A DNA stretch of 64,000 nucleotides from positions 33,840,964-33,904,963 of the forward strand of contig OW203761.1 in the NCBI GenBank assembly GCA_934045905.1. The letters are read 5' to 3'. Made by a program: the position numbers and the translations under genes. Positions within the stretch are counted from its first letter, which is position 1. Every line of letters begins with the position of its first letter. The notes beneath the pieces were generated by a model. The model saw only the letters and a program-made list of their open reading frames with translations. It was not told the origin of the DNA and did not search any database. This document shows positions 24,601-39,600 of the stretch, piece after piece. The DNA is from Leuctra nigra. Lineage: Eukaryota > Arthropoda > Insecta > Plecoptera > Leuctridae.

Positions 24601-27600
24601 ACCAGCATAGATATTGTGAATGTAAGTGGCAAAGGTTGGAGTTTCTACACAAATACCGCAGCGAGTCGATTCACCTCAACTCTCAAGTCACGTATTGTAT
24701 GTATGTACATTCATGACGCATTTAGGGAAGAATGTCATTCAAGATTTACTATACCTGTTTACAGGTGTTTCAATGTGTAGACTCTTGTACTTATTTAACA
24801 GTGTATTGTATAATCCAAGTCATATTTTTTGTCTTAGTGTAGAAATCTTTAAGCCCAGTCCACAAAGACACTTTTGGTTGGTCAACTTGGTTCTGCACAT
24901 GTGCAAAGTCAAATTATCGTCACCATACTCTGTGTAATTGACCTTTAAATTGAAAATCGAGTACAAAGATTTTAATGACTTTAAGTTGATTATACAGATG
25001 GTTTCGTCAAATCTTTAAGTACGCGTTCATTGAAAGAAATTTTATGTTTCACTAACCAAAGGGTCGCTCGTACTGATGAAAAAAATATTGATTTTATAGA
25101 TTTTTTTTATAAACTTAACTTATATGCCACACCTATTTCCTTATGGGATTACGCTACAATGGTGAACTATTTATTATCATTACATATTAAATAAGTCAAT
25201 GTTGTCACTTACGCTCCGAGGACATTGTAGAGTTCAAGAGTGAAGTGGTAGTAGCAGATCTTGGGTGGTTCACCCTCCCTGCACGCTCTCGCACACTCCT
25301 CAGGCGATGACAAGGACGGATTGCGTCTCAACTCCTGCGTCGCTCTCTGTCCGAAGTCCAGAGTTCGATACCCGGGCTGCGTCGCCTTGAGCGGGTCCGC
25401 GGCCGCCAGACCGTTGCCGTTGAGAGGGTGGGTCTGCACGAGGCCATGGCTCGACGTGAAGAAGTTCGGGTCGCGGAAACTCGGCGGAGCGTCGGCTTGT
25501 CCTCGCCACCACGACGCCGACGTCTTCTGGTCGACGCTTGTTCGCTCTGGAAACAGAAGGAACGACTCCGTCAGATGGTGCGCAAGTGTCATGATATTTT
25601 TGTCGAGATACTGTGCATTCCAACACATCCAGAGAAATGTTAGATGGCTAAATGTACTCAAGCCGTTTCAGATAATTTTTAGAGGTGTTCAGATTTAAAT
25701 TGGTTAGTTATTATGTTGTTTATTGGTGCTCAACAGCGAGGTTATCATTGCCAAATTTACATGAATACAACTGAGAACTGAAAGATCGGCCGGCGAGTGA
25801 ATTCAACATTTTTATTAATGCAATCTTAATGGAATAATTAATGCAAGTTGAAATTTAAATGCAATTGAATGTATTGTATAATGTATCGTGGCTTCATAGA
25901 AAAGGAACCCTAGCAGTGAACAGGGAAAATAATCGATTAAAGCTTTTAATTTGCCTTCTCTAGTTATAACGCTAAGGACCCTTCAGGGAATTTGAATGAA
26001 CCAATAAGTGAAATTTTAACAGAATAAGAGAAAACTTTTCTCATCACTCATCACGATTTCCTCGCCCTTAGCGACATTGCGTACGAAAACCGCTAAAATC
26101 AATTCAAATCTTCGTCTTTTGGCATCACGATTATCACCTTCACGGACTCAAGTTAGGCAATCAGTTGACCCAACAGAGTAATGATAGGGCAGAACAGAGC
26201 AATACACACTTGTAGAAAACTGAATCACGGTGTGAAGTCACGGAAAGCTGATACGTTCGGGGAAGGATTAATGGCCACTCGATTGGCACACCCCGCATTC
26301 TGACCACAACATTTATTTATCTTGCGTCAAGTAAGACCACAAGTCTTATGTTTAGACGATACAATACCAGGGCAAGGTTCTGCGGTGGTCCGAAGTCATT
26401 AGTGACCAATGTAATGTCCAGCGTTCGAAACACCCAGTGAGAAAGTACAATTGTCTCCATCATTGCAAACATTACTGGACACCACCTTGCGACATTTGCC
26501 GCGTTTACAATACAATAAAGTAGCACACTTGCTAGTATAATCAAGACAGCCCTAAGAAGTACAGAAGTAATAATAATAATAATAATGTAATTTATTGAGC
26601 ACATAAAATAGGTACATAATTGGTCTGTATTCAACAATCGAGTCGTTGATCTTCCATACATCCATCTCTTCTCTTCAGCTGCTTCACATCTTCACCATTT
26701 ACCTACTTCTTCTTAATTCATAATAGTCATTAAAATTGTGCTTCAATATCAGTGGTAATATTGGAAGAACATCCAAGCATTTGCTTTTTAGCTGAGGGAA
26801 AACCACTGAAAAAACATTCTCAGCAGGATGTAATCTTGATTCTCGTCTTCCAATATCATTACTTCACGAATTCTCTTTCTTGAATGATAGCGAGTTTATC
26901 CTTAACGAGCGTCTTGAAAGCTTTTAAACTTAGGGTCTGCTCTTCTGTTGTTGTTGTGTTGTATGCTACTGAGGCTGAATAGGAAAAACAGTTCTTGAAT
27001 TTTTTACTTCGATGAGTTCCAAAGTCTAGCTTATCTTTGGACCGCGTGTCTCGTAGGTGAATATCACGACGCTTTCTCAACTTATCATTTAAATACTTTG
27101 GCTCTCCCGTTCTCAATATCTTGTGCGTTGCGCATGTTAAATGTAGGCTTCTTCTCGCTTCCATCTTTAGCCAATGAAGTTTTTGAATGTAGGGACTTAT
27201 ATGGTGTCTCCTCTTAATATTGAATACAAACCTAGCACAAGAATTCTGGACTTTTTGAATACGACCTACATCTTTCTTCGAAATACACGGTCCGTAAACG
27301 ATGTCACAGTAATTCAAATTAGATATTATAAGTGCCTCAACAAGCTTGCTTTTTGTTGATCTTGTCAGAATTTGTTTAAATCTTTGCATTGTTCGTAGTT
27401 TGCCGTAAGCTTTGCTATTTGCTTTCTGAATATGATCTGAGTAAGTCATTTGGCTGTCCATTATCAAACCTAAATTCCTTGCATATTCTGAAGTGGGAAT
27501 AATAGAACCATTTATATGTAGTTTAAATTCACTATTAAGTATTTTGATCCGTTGACATTTGTTCCCTATAATCATTGATATGGTCTTCGAAGTGTTTAAA

Positions 27601-30600
27601 GAGAGTCCTTGACTTTCACTCCATGCAGCAATAGACTAAAGATCTTCGTTTATTTTCTCTTGTGCTGCAAGAGAATACCATGGTCTTGAATTTAAATAGA
27701 TATAATAACTACCCGCTAAGCGTTTACAATCAAATTCATCACTCCTTTGAATAAGATCAAGGATTAATCATTTTCAAGTTTAATATCAATTATTTGTATT
27801 TCTGTGAATTGTCTGAAACAGCAAGATGTCTATGAATAAGTTCAGCAAGCTACAATTCGTTTCTGTTCATTTCCGTGCGATTTATTCTAATTCTTAGTGA
27901 AACTGTACGCTTGAATTCTGTTTCTGTTCAATGGTTTAATTCTTGATGATTTCGACACGGTGTTTATTTTGTCTTCCGGTTCGTTCACTCGTTTAGACCT
28001 TCGGGCCAGTTTTCATGCTCGCGCACAAAGAATGTCTGAGTCGAGAAAATCAAATGCTTTTTCAAGTATAAGTATTGTTTTGGCCTACATAGTTTAATTG
28101 TCCGATTTATCTGGAAGTTATGTAATGATTATGAGCAGACTGATAGAAATTTCATGAGATCATTTTACCTTGTATAACTACAATTACTGAACCTGAGGGC
28201 AATTCAATTATATCCAGAGAAAATCTCAAAACTAAACAAACAATCATTTGACTGACTCTTTCGCATTCTGAGCGTTCGAAGAAAGTTTGAAATAATTGCT
28301 CTAGTTTTAGAACTTTTCAGCTGCTTTGTAAATTGGTTAAGTTTGAACGTTTTGCATTTATTTTTACGTAGCACATTTGTTGAGCATATGAAGATAATTT
28401 TATTATTTTACTATCTAACAGACAGACATTTTCCGCAGGTTCCACCGCATCGAATGTCTAAATTACCTTGATTTTTTTCGTGACAATGTCGACTATTATG
28501 TAAGGTAAGTTGAACTAGGTGTAAAAAACTATCTTCAGTACTAGAAAGTTTTGCCCACATTGCATTCCTTCTAGTTCAGTTAGACAATAGCGGCCCGGAG
28601 CTATTTGTTGTGCAGCCTCAATGTATAAACTGTAGATTATAAACTACTTTCATGGTTATGTCTGTCCATCCAAGGCGAAGTAAAGACACACGAGAAGAAA
28701 ACATGGCACCTCCACCAATCGTGATCGAGAGAAGGAGAATGTCCCGCTAGGTGTCACCACAATCGGGTCTCATCGGGCCACAATTAGCAGGATGTTCACT
28801 AATTTAGTGTTAAAATACTGCAATAAACTGTCTCAACGGTAGATTTATTGGTGTCTTCTTTTTGGTAACAAGACAACAATAAAACATCACTCAAGCGATA
28901 AAAAGTCGTGTTTGCTTTTAGTCTACTGGTCACAAATTAAAATCAGGAATCCTTTAATTGGTTAGTAGAAATGATTGTATTTTTGGAAGAGCTAGTTTAA
29001 CAAAATTGATTGTATTTCATTACTCCAATTCTGTATCTAATTTGAAGATAAATTGAATACGAAGCCAATGAATGGCCGATGCACTGCTGGTTTATTGGAG
29101 GGTTTTCTCAGAGAAGTCACGAGTGAAACTCACTTAATTATCGGGTTCTAGATTTCGGCGGAACGTTCAGTGAAACCTCATGACTTATCACAATTTACAG
29201 AAAAACGCCACTTTTCTGTAAACTTCTCAGCTGCTGTCCACTATCTTATTGCTGGAGCAAAAGTTACATTGATTATTTGTAACACATTTTCAAATATGTG
29301 TGGCAATTTAATGATTTATATGTTCAAAAAATACAGTAATGTATACACTTTGTGTTAATCAGAAATCTGCTTGGAATTACAGCTCTTGGAACAATGGGAT
29401 ACAGAAGGCAAACGTAAAATGCTTTGTAGGGCAGTAATGATACATATCAAATATGCATGTAAATATGAGAAATAGTAACAATTTTACTTGAATTTTCTTT
29501 GAGATTAAGCCATACATCATGCGAACTAAATATTACGTTTACAGGTCACGCCGGTAAAGTTATTGCCTATACGTACTTATTTATAATTCCATTAGAGTTT
29601 TAATGAATCCGCAGACCTCTTTTAATTGCTCTTTCATAAATATTGCTTGTCGGCAAGTGAGTCCAGAAGCAAGTCAATCACAGCTAATAAGGGAACGCAT
29701 CAGACTGCAGCAAGTGAAGCGGTTGGAATTAATAGCGAGTCCGTACATGGTGTCTCATCATTATTATGGCAGACTAAGAGGTCTCTTGAATGATAAATAT
29801 CGAGGTAGATCATATATATTTATTTGCATTGGTATAAAATAAATCAATATTACGAATTTTGTGTTTTTGTACTACATTTACACCAAATACCTATGTTCAT
29901 TTCTAAAATTATATTCCCTTGCGCTCAGGCAATAGCAAATGATTCTCAATTAACTCAACAAATATTTTATACATATAAATGAGAGTGCAAATTTGGATTA
30001 TATTATACAAGTTTGATTTGCATAGATTCAGTTTGAAAAAGCGTGCTCTGTCGTGATTCATCTTAATCAACTCTTTTTCTCCTTCTTTTCTTCTCAAATG
30101 ATCGATCATGCGAAGATGCTGGAGCGGCCAGATTTAATGCAGCCTCATTGTCTGAGTCAGAATGTCACGTCAACTCTTCGGTTCGAGATGCCATGCAAAT
30201 TCATTGATAGAACAGACAGTGACCGTGCAATCAATTATACGAGCAAGAAAACATCATTTTGTGTAGACAACAAATGCAAAAACATGTATTTCAGTAAATA
30301 ATAATAATAATAATGTTATAAATTATAATTGTGGCTTTAATTTCAAAAAGTTATAACACATAAACAGCTTGAAATATTACCAACATTTTACACACATACA
30401 CATTTAAAACATGTAACCCTCATTAATTTGCGAAATGATCTACATAACAAAATTACAATTGTTTTCTCTTTTATTCTGCAAGAACGATTCTCATAAAACA
30501 AATAGAATAACAATAAGCCGTTAAAGCAAATGATTTCTCTTGATAAATATTTAATCGAGCATGGTTCACAATATTATTATTATTATATTAGTTACATTAA

Positions 30601-33600
30601 CTTGATGCCGTTATCTACGCTTACAATACCCTAAATTCTCATGATCCAATTAGTTCATTTTTTGCACAATGTTCCTTTCAAAGTACTTGCAAATTTCTCT
30701 ATCGAACTAGTAAATTTTACTGCCTAAGAAAGTTTTTTATGACACAGGTACAAGATCGTTGAAATTATTTAATTGGCTCTCGTTTACGAGTGATAAGTCA
30801 TGTCATCGCATTGAAACCGAAGAGATTTCAATGCGCGTGAAGACAATGTGGTGTAAAAGAGTCGTGATATTTTCTATAGTGTGTCAGAGATTCACCAGAC
30901 AGATCGAACTAAACCATTATCATATATAATTGAAAGTGGACCATTTTCATCAACATTGAAATCCTGTTCACTGCATATTTTTAATACCGCCAATTTAATG
31001 AAAGTAATAATACCAGTTTGCTAGGAGCAATTTTCGTGTCTAGTGCACATGCACATTTTGCGATCTGGTTTTGTTCAAGTATCTGGTTTACTATCATAAA
31101 CCATCTTATGCCTCGGTACTTGATGCTATGAGAGCAAACTACTCATTTTTCAGCAGTTGTTTTATTTTCTGAATTGAAACTGCAGTTGCAATTGCCAGGA
31201 ACCCCATTGTGCAGCTCACCGAGGGGCCGGGTAAAGATGTTATAATTGAGAACATCACTTATTGAGATATGCATGACGCTGTACAGCAGATTAATTAAGA
31301 CGCTTGATGTAGACAGGGTGCAATAGTTTATGAAAGTAATGGCACACATTAAAACACGTATTTTAGAAACTTGTTCACGGACAACACGATCGAAATAATA
31401 TATATCTCTCTTTTAGTTTCCTTTTTGACAGTTCGTCAATCAAATCCTGTTGCAGGTTGCTGTTAGAGAAGAGAATGGAGCGATTTCACCCTTTCTGTCA
31501 AATTATTTCACGACCTGTCCTCGTCGGCGTGCGGCACGCAGTTTGCTGCAATCCTGCGTCCGTTCAGAAACAATACCCAAAATATGAAGTCACAGAATTG
31601 ACTCATCTCTATCGAAATCTTTCATTAAAGGATACAATGAAATTTTAATTTGATTACGAGACTTGGTTTCATCCATGAAGTTTCGCTTTCAATGATTTCA
31701 ACGCATCGACGAACCACGAAACTTATGCTTCAAAAAACTTAATCCGCGGAAAAGAATCCAATTCTGTATTATGTATTCACATAAAGGAAAAATTCTATTT
31801 CATTCAAACTGCTTTTTATACTTTTCTTTTGTTTGTTTTGCCATGAAATATCTGGATTATTCTAACAGACAAAGCTATTCCATAGAGTCAGAAGAAGACA
31901 TCAATCATTTCAAAGTGACATGTAGTTACTTCGCAAGTCAACAAATTTGAAGCTGGCTACTGAAATAACGAGGCCCATCCGGAGTGAAAATAGAAAAGTA
32001 TGCCCTCCCGCTGGGGCGTGTAAAACAAGGCATCAATAAGTAGATGATTATTGCTGTATGAGAACACATGTGGGAGTGATATACGAGCTTTATAGCCGCT
32101 AAGTAGAGACGACGGATCATAACTTAGAACGTATTCACGAAAGTTGGCTTCGTCCACCGTTCATCACGACATTAAAGTAAGTTGAATACGTCATATTTTA
32201 TACCGAGATAAAGACTTTATGAATCAAGATTGGCTAGATAATGACGTGGCTAAACTGTCAAGCCGAAATCGAGAGGTGCTACTTTCATTTTGCGCGAAAT
32301 AACCCACCAGTCAAATCTGTAGCAATTTAAGATGTACGTGGAATTCGTTTTCTATTTCCTTGTGGGCCTAGAAGCTGTGGTACGTGTTATATTATAATTA
32401 GCCTGCCCTAAAGCCACGAATAATTGAGTGTCTTATTTCACTTCTTTTAAAAGACATATTGGTACCTTTTAGTTTCATTCACAAAAGTGAAAATAATAAT
32501 TGGTCAGTTAATTGTAAAGAACAGGTGTAAAGTTTTTACAGATGCCGGATGAAATTGAGAAGAAAACTACAGCAATGATGAAGACATTCTCTACATGACT
32601 TATACCATATTTATGGTCCATTGTTGCCTTGAATATAGTAATATCTTTGCTTGACAAATCAATTCAAATTCCAACCAGGTAGCCAAAATCGAGTAACACA
32701 TGAATTCTAGCCAGCGGACATGCAAATTATTTACCTCACCGATAAATTAATGGATCTAGTGATTCGATGGCACGGTCCATAACTCAATCATTGATCTTGG
32801 CCGATGATTAGAGAGTCACGCACTCGGAGTGCGTGCGTGTGCGTGTGCGTGTGTGTACACGTGACCTAGGCGAGGAACACGTCGTCACGCCCCTCATTGG
32901 TCCACGGATGATAAGATCGTTATCAGGGATGCTGAGTTACGAGCTAATCATTCGGATTAACTTCGTGTAATTCACTGGATTTTCCACTTAAAGCTTGTGT
33001 AAATTGCTTCATTGGAAACCTTAGCATTCGATTTGATGAGAAATTCCAAATTCGAAGTTAAAAGTTTCTTAATTTTACTATACTTGATAACACATATATA
33101 CTTGACAATAATAACATGAATCCATCCATCCCACATGATTGGATTATTTGGAATATTATCATCTAACATTATTACATTAATGACAAGACAATTTAAGTCT
33201 GGCAATTGAAATAATTGTCCAATTTGAAATGAAATTAGATTGAGATTCAGCGGAAGATGATAATTATTGTCTCGATGATTGTACGGTAAGTGATGTCAGT
33301 GATAATGGTACATATCATGAAATTGTTGTGATTGTGGATAAAGTATGGTCTACCGACAGTACTATTAATGGTTAATTAGCATAATATGTGAAAGTAATTT
33401 CAGAGTTACCAGCTACAAGCGCTAAAGGATAAGTTAGTAATATATGCGTGAGATTTAGTGCTGTGATGTGCCCAAAATGAATGGCGAGAATCAAAAGTGG
33501 GCCGCCTTTGACGTCACGTGGTCTAAGTTTTTAACTGGCTCACATTTTATACTTGTACTGATTTATCTGAGGATAAAGAAATATATATTTAATAAAGCAC

Positions 33601-36600
33601 ATATCATTTCTCAGTGTTCACAGTCTAGAACGATATATGATTTTAATTGTGAAGATAAGAAGTGGGCAGTGAAAATTTCGGATATTTTATTGTTCCAGCT
33701 AAACTCTCAGTCCAATTAAAACTACATTTCACTTTGATTGCACTAGAATAATGGAAGGACGCGATAATGAAAAGACAAGATTATGCATCCTCACGTTATA
33801 AGTGTTCATATTTCATATCGTGATAATTTGTTTTGAGGCGTTCGTTCTAAAGTCCCTTATCCAATTATCAATTCTACCTTTCTACGGCACCGCTATACCT
33901 CTTGGCGTATCACTTAAAAATTGACATTAAATTAAGATGATAATAAATTGGACAGTAGATATATTAATTCCATGGGAGGTGCTGCATCCATTTAGCTTCT
34001 GGTAGCAAGGTTAACTAACAATTAGGAATAGATACGGTAATAATTTTGTGTGTTTTGTGTTTACATGGAAAACATCAAATATTTTTGTTTCCAAAACATG
34101 ACAGAGAAATTAAATGTTTCGCTTCAAAGCGCCAAGATACATAAAATGCCAAACTGACTTGACTACCTTTTCACTACAAAGAATTTGCATGATTTCCAAT
34201 GTCTATGTTGGGTTTCAACTCGTCTCGGATTTTGGGCAACTCGCATCGATTTGACATGTCCTCTCAAACAGAACGCAAAGTGGAACATTGTTTCACCTGT
34301 TTTCTCCCTCAACTGCTATTGTTTTTCATGAAAAGAAAGGATTGGGTCGAGGTTATCATATCTTTGGTGCAACTTCCGCTATCATTTTAAACCGTGAAAG
34401 GCTGTGAACGTAAAACATGACAAGTAAAGAACACTTTGCGAATGTGGCACCCAATTGTCTTCGTGCAACACTGACTTCTAACATAACCTGTCTTGGTGCC
34501 CGAGTGGTTGGGATCTTTGGCCTGAATCTAGCAGACAATCATGTGTGTGTTGCCTTGGTTTCTTGCAATGTCAATGCCACTATGTAATTAACAAGATCAA
34601 GGTGGGCCAACACCTCCGAAATATTTTATAACTTAGTTCTCAGCTAATTAGGAGGTATAGAGACAGACTTAGCACGTCGTAAAATACTTTTTATTACATT
34701 GGAATCTTATTTATGTTGATGACATTAGAAACATTTGAGACCACATTTTAGTATTTCGATTTTTTAATGAAAGTTAAGTTAATGTTTTGAATCAACACTG
34801 AAGATCAAAGCAGAATTTAACAAATTAAAACACATCAATATGTCTACTAAGTGAAAATCGAAGGACATATTGAAGAATAGTTAAAAGTTTGCTACTTCTG
34901 TTAGTCAAAAGTTTGTCGCGGATTTGATCTTGGTCCCCTGATACTTGATGATTGATGTTTAATTTAGTATAAATATAATTGGTTGAATCGATGGCATCCA
35001 TCAAACAAATATGTGTGGAGGTTAGGTTCTTCAATGGCAAGAAACTTCATTTTCTATGGTAACAATTTCGAACTGATCCGAAACGTCAGTTCGGAATTGT
35101 GGTTCTGTCGCATCCAGCCCCAAGTGCCGGTGGTGATGGAGGAGCGATCGTGTTCTGTGGGCCCGAGTATTTGACGTCGTGGGCAGAACACAATAGTGCC
35201 GCCTCATTCGACAAGCTATTGTTTTCAGCTGAAACTCGAGCCTTCTGGGTCCATTCTTCTTCTATAAACGCTTCTCTTCCAACGCACTGGCCACGACTCC
35301 AGCGAAGAAAACTTAAGTAGAACGGTGCTTCCATGGTAACTTCTACTGATATCTGCGCAATTGCAATGGCCGTTGCAAATATAGTTAAGAATATTCTTTG
35401 CACTAGTTGGAAAAATCTATTTAAGAATGCACAGTGAATGATTAAATTATCTGTCTTAAATTTTTTATGATTGTCTATACCTGACAGCTATTTCAATTCC
35501 TATGAAAATCCCATGTCAGTAAGCAATTAGGTACCGTGCCCTAAACCTTAGACTAACCAAACCTAAACCATAATCTGGGTTATACACATGATTACTATAT
35601 TATAGATTATATTTTATTACTTAATAATAATAATAAAACAGTGTAGTTATTCTACTAAATGGCATCGTTTGAGTCACACTTTATTAAAAGTGAATGTATG
35701 TTCACCACGCCCTGAAATTAATATTTGTGCAAATATCAATTATTTTGATACCAGAATAAAATGTATATAATTTGTTCGATCTTAGAGTTCATTGATCCAT
35801 TTTTTTCATCAATTTTTGATAAAATAAAACTAGTTCTTTGAGAAGTGCATTAGTCTCAATTAACATACTGGATCAGGTAATACGTTGCGCATACATCAGA
35901 TCATATCTCCCTTAGACACAGGTTTTTCATCACTCTATTCTCTCACTTCACCCCGACATTTTGTTAAAAGTTGCCAAAGACCTCGAGAACTTATCCCAAA
36001 TAATCTGTGTCTCCTGATCGTGACATTGTTGCCAGATAGTTGCACACAAAATGTGTTACAATATCTTGTTTCGACAAACTATTGTTCTATAAGAGATGTA
36101 CAATATGGAGCTGATTGTTACGAATTGTAATTATGAAGTCAAAATAATTCGGATTGCGTTATTTCGGTTCACATGCAGACAAAGACGTATGCGGAGGTTC
36201 ATGTAGAAATCTTTTAAGTTGACAGAATGGACAGAATAACTAGGTTAAATGGAGACAAAACAATGGTCTGCTGTTGCAAAATAATTGTCAGAAATGTCAC
36301 TATTTATGTGCGCACTCATTTTATGTACTAACTTAAACAATTAATTATTAGGTCATTATCCCTACTGACTCAGAAAAAAACATCAGATTTAATATGTCGT
36401 GTTGTTCTTGAGTTTAGCAACGAATTACTTAACTAATTGTAAAAAATTTGTTCCAGTATAATTAGAAACATCTTACAGTATCAAGAAATATGTAATTACT
36501 TGAAAAACTTTTAAGTTGCCCCTGTAATGAACATGTACATTTCTTAATGTAATTAGGTCAATTTAGCATAATTCCTTTTCGCCCCTTGCATTTCAGTTTG

Positions 36601-39600
36601 CGCCCGTGTATCCGGCGTCGATCACTGACCGTAACAGCGCCGCCAATGTCAAGGATTTGCGTCCGCCATCTTGATCTATCACCACCGCAATCTTCTCTGT
36701 CGACTTTCATTTGATGCGAAACCGGTTCGAATCCTGGTGCGAACCCCAAAGAAACACCCACCCACGCACCCGTTGAGCTAAAAGATCGACAGGTTTAACT
36801 TTCTGTCCAGACTAGAGACAACGAGAGCAGATAATTAATTAACAGTTCAACGACGTTTTAATTTATGAATCCTGCTCCATTAATCTTATTTAGTTCGTTC
36901 TTGTACAAAATCAAAATCAAACCAGCACGCACGTAGATGCTGCTTTCTTATAGCAATTTAAATGTGTGTAAAAACCGCAGCGTCATTTTGAAATTTAAGA
37001 ATAAAAAGAATAATGTACAAACGAAGCCGCAATTTTTTTCTCATTGCGATCGTTTTTTCTTCGGGCAATCAATTTCTTGTTTTTCAGCATTTAATAACGA
37101 CAAGGTGTGAAGTTCCAACAACTGATTTATATTTTCCGGAGAAAGTAAATCGAAGTGATATGAAAATAATCGAAGTGAAATGAAACTGCCCATCCCCAGT
37201 CACTCAAGGGGCGTCAGAGAAAGGGTGGGTCTTCATTCTCACGAAGTCACCACTTTTTAAAATATGCATTTTACACGAATGACACTTTGAATCAATGACC
37301 GAGTGATTTGAAAGTGCATGTGCATATTATTTATTGACTTATGTGTCATGAGCAGAAATGCATACTTGGTGTCAATAGTCCGAAAAAATGTTGCACCTAA
37401 CCCATAACCGAGTGAAAGTGCAATGAAGGACTGCAAGTGGATGACTAATAATAACATGTTTGATTTGATGCAAAATTGTTCAATCGAAGAAAATAATAAC
37501 AGAACTGTGGTAAAGAGTTGTCGAATCACGCAATATCCGGCATTGGCAACCAACTGCAGACCTAGATAGCTGCATTTTTAGCTCGAGTTGCACCTAGGTT
37601 ATCACGCGAAATCTTGCATGTACGGAAAGACAGTTAAATGCGTCAACTCGCCTTGGATTTAAGTGAGCGTTTTATGTGATAAAATGTAACTGCTACCTTT
37701 TAATTTGCATGCCATTAAAGAATAGTTATAATGACACAATTTAATTGGCACATATAGTCTGTTGGAAATGCCAAGGTGCTCGATGACACTTGCAACATTT
37801 TATTTTACACTTAAAAAAAATAATACACATTATAGTTCTGTACTATAATGTTTTTTTTGTGTGTTTGAACAAATTGACATTTTCCAACAACTTGGAACAA
37901 ATTATAGATCGAGCAAATTGTTCACGTTACTAATCGATCTAATCAAGGCTGAAAGTAATTCCGCATGAAAGTTGTGATTGAAATGAACTTGGTGACTGTC
38001 TATAGTGTCAATAGTTGTCTCTTACAAGGCTATTCGGCGACAATATGTAGCGGGATTCGCAACGCTTGTGAGTCGACTGCTTGCGCCAATAATCGAGCAA
38101 ATGACGTGGCAATATTTTGGCAAGTCTACTCGACTTTTTGCCCGATCCGAGCAATCGTGAATTAATCAATGTCAACACTTTATGATGACAGATGAGCTAA
38201 TGAGCTTTCTTTTTTATTAGATGGTCACAATATAATCAAAGTGTGCGCCACAATGTCCAATCGCAAAGAGATTGATTACAACATAATTATTGCTTTTTCC
38301 TTTTTAATCGTTAATTGGGCAAACAAACAGATTGCCCTAGGTTTTAAATTATAAGAATTTAATGGCGTGATATATTTTAATGTAAGGCCATATATTCACG
38401 AAAATTCGTTGCTAAAATTTGTAAGTTGTATTGCAAGATTAAATGTTATCCAATAATAACATTACAAAATCAAAGATGTTGCAATTTTACTTTATTTTAT
38501 ATTAATAATTTTTTTATTCATATAATCATGAGAACTAAGGGTAATGCTTTATACCGAATGTTGCCTTGAAATTTATTGTCACGAAATACTAAATAGATTC
38601 ACATCGCAATACTTGTGAAAATATAAAATTACGTCATCGTAATGAGTAAATTATTGGACTCTAGGGCTGTAACTCGTAAGTCACGGCGAATCTTACAAAT
38701 TGCCAAGCGGATTCGTGAATTCGGTTCGGTCATCGAATGCGATTCAGTGTGAAAGTGTTTGGTGCCAGGTTCGACTCATCGTCGGCGCCATTCTGTAACA
38801 AAACTTTGCTTGTTCATGCTCCGAGAAAGTCGATGCACTTTTGCACTCGAACAATTATCGTCGTAACCACAATATAATGAAGATCGCTTGTCGGAGGCAT
38901 CTTCTCGAAATCATGCGGTTGGGAATCCAATGACGTGCGACGTTCATTTGTTTCATGTGCTTCTTGATGTTTGCAACGTGATCTTGAAAACCAGATGGTC
39001 GAAGTTGAATTGAAAAAATAAATCAAATTACCTTTTACAAGGAGAAATTCTATATATTTTTATTGATACTGCATGAAGTAAACATGCGCTAAGAATGGTA
39101 TATTCCATTAAATTACATTAAGTGTACACAATTACAAGAGAAGTAAAAAAGTTATTTCTTGAAAACTAGTGTATTTATTTATACTGTCATGTTCGAACAA
39201 ATTCGATTTTATCAGCTAAATCTGTTCTTGAAAGTATTTCGATATGTTGTTTTTTAGATTATGCCCATTCATTTTTTTCCTCTAAATTCGAAATGGTACT
39301 TATAAAGAAATCGGGTATATAATGGCTTTGGTAAAGTTCATGACAGATCCTTGACAATAGTATTGCTAATTGGTTGCACGAGAATGCGGTCTATGATCTT
39401 TGTAACCTCGGAGCAACTTTGACTTCGAAGTCTTGGCAATTTGGGATCATACGCAATTTCTTCAATCGATTGCCAAATAACTCTTGCATAACATGTAAGA
39501 TGATAATTTCTTCAGTTATTAATTTTGCGTCTCATATAATTCTCAAAATTCTCATACCGACAGCGACTTTAAATGAATGGGAAATTCCTTGAATGATAAT

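Noticed and set aside
25261..25698. 145-codon plus-strand ORF opposite Lac2 exon 2.
   Set aside because: Antisense shadow of the exon; its product resembles nothing and it has no splice or start context.
36722..36780. GGTTCGAATCC on the plus strand near TAGCTCAACGG on the minus strand, as a tRNA or SINE.
   Set aside because: The two boxes are on opposite strands, and no acceptor or anticodon stem could be drawn.
38740..38800. CAGGTTCGACTC as a tRNA B box.
   Set aside because: No matching A box at the right distance and no cloverleaf; single motif only.
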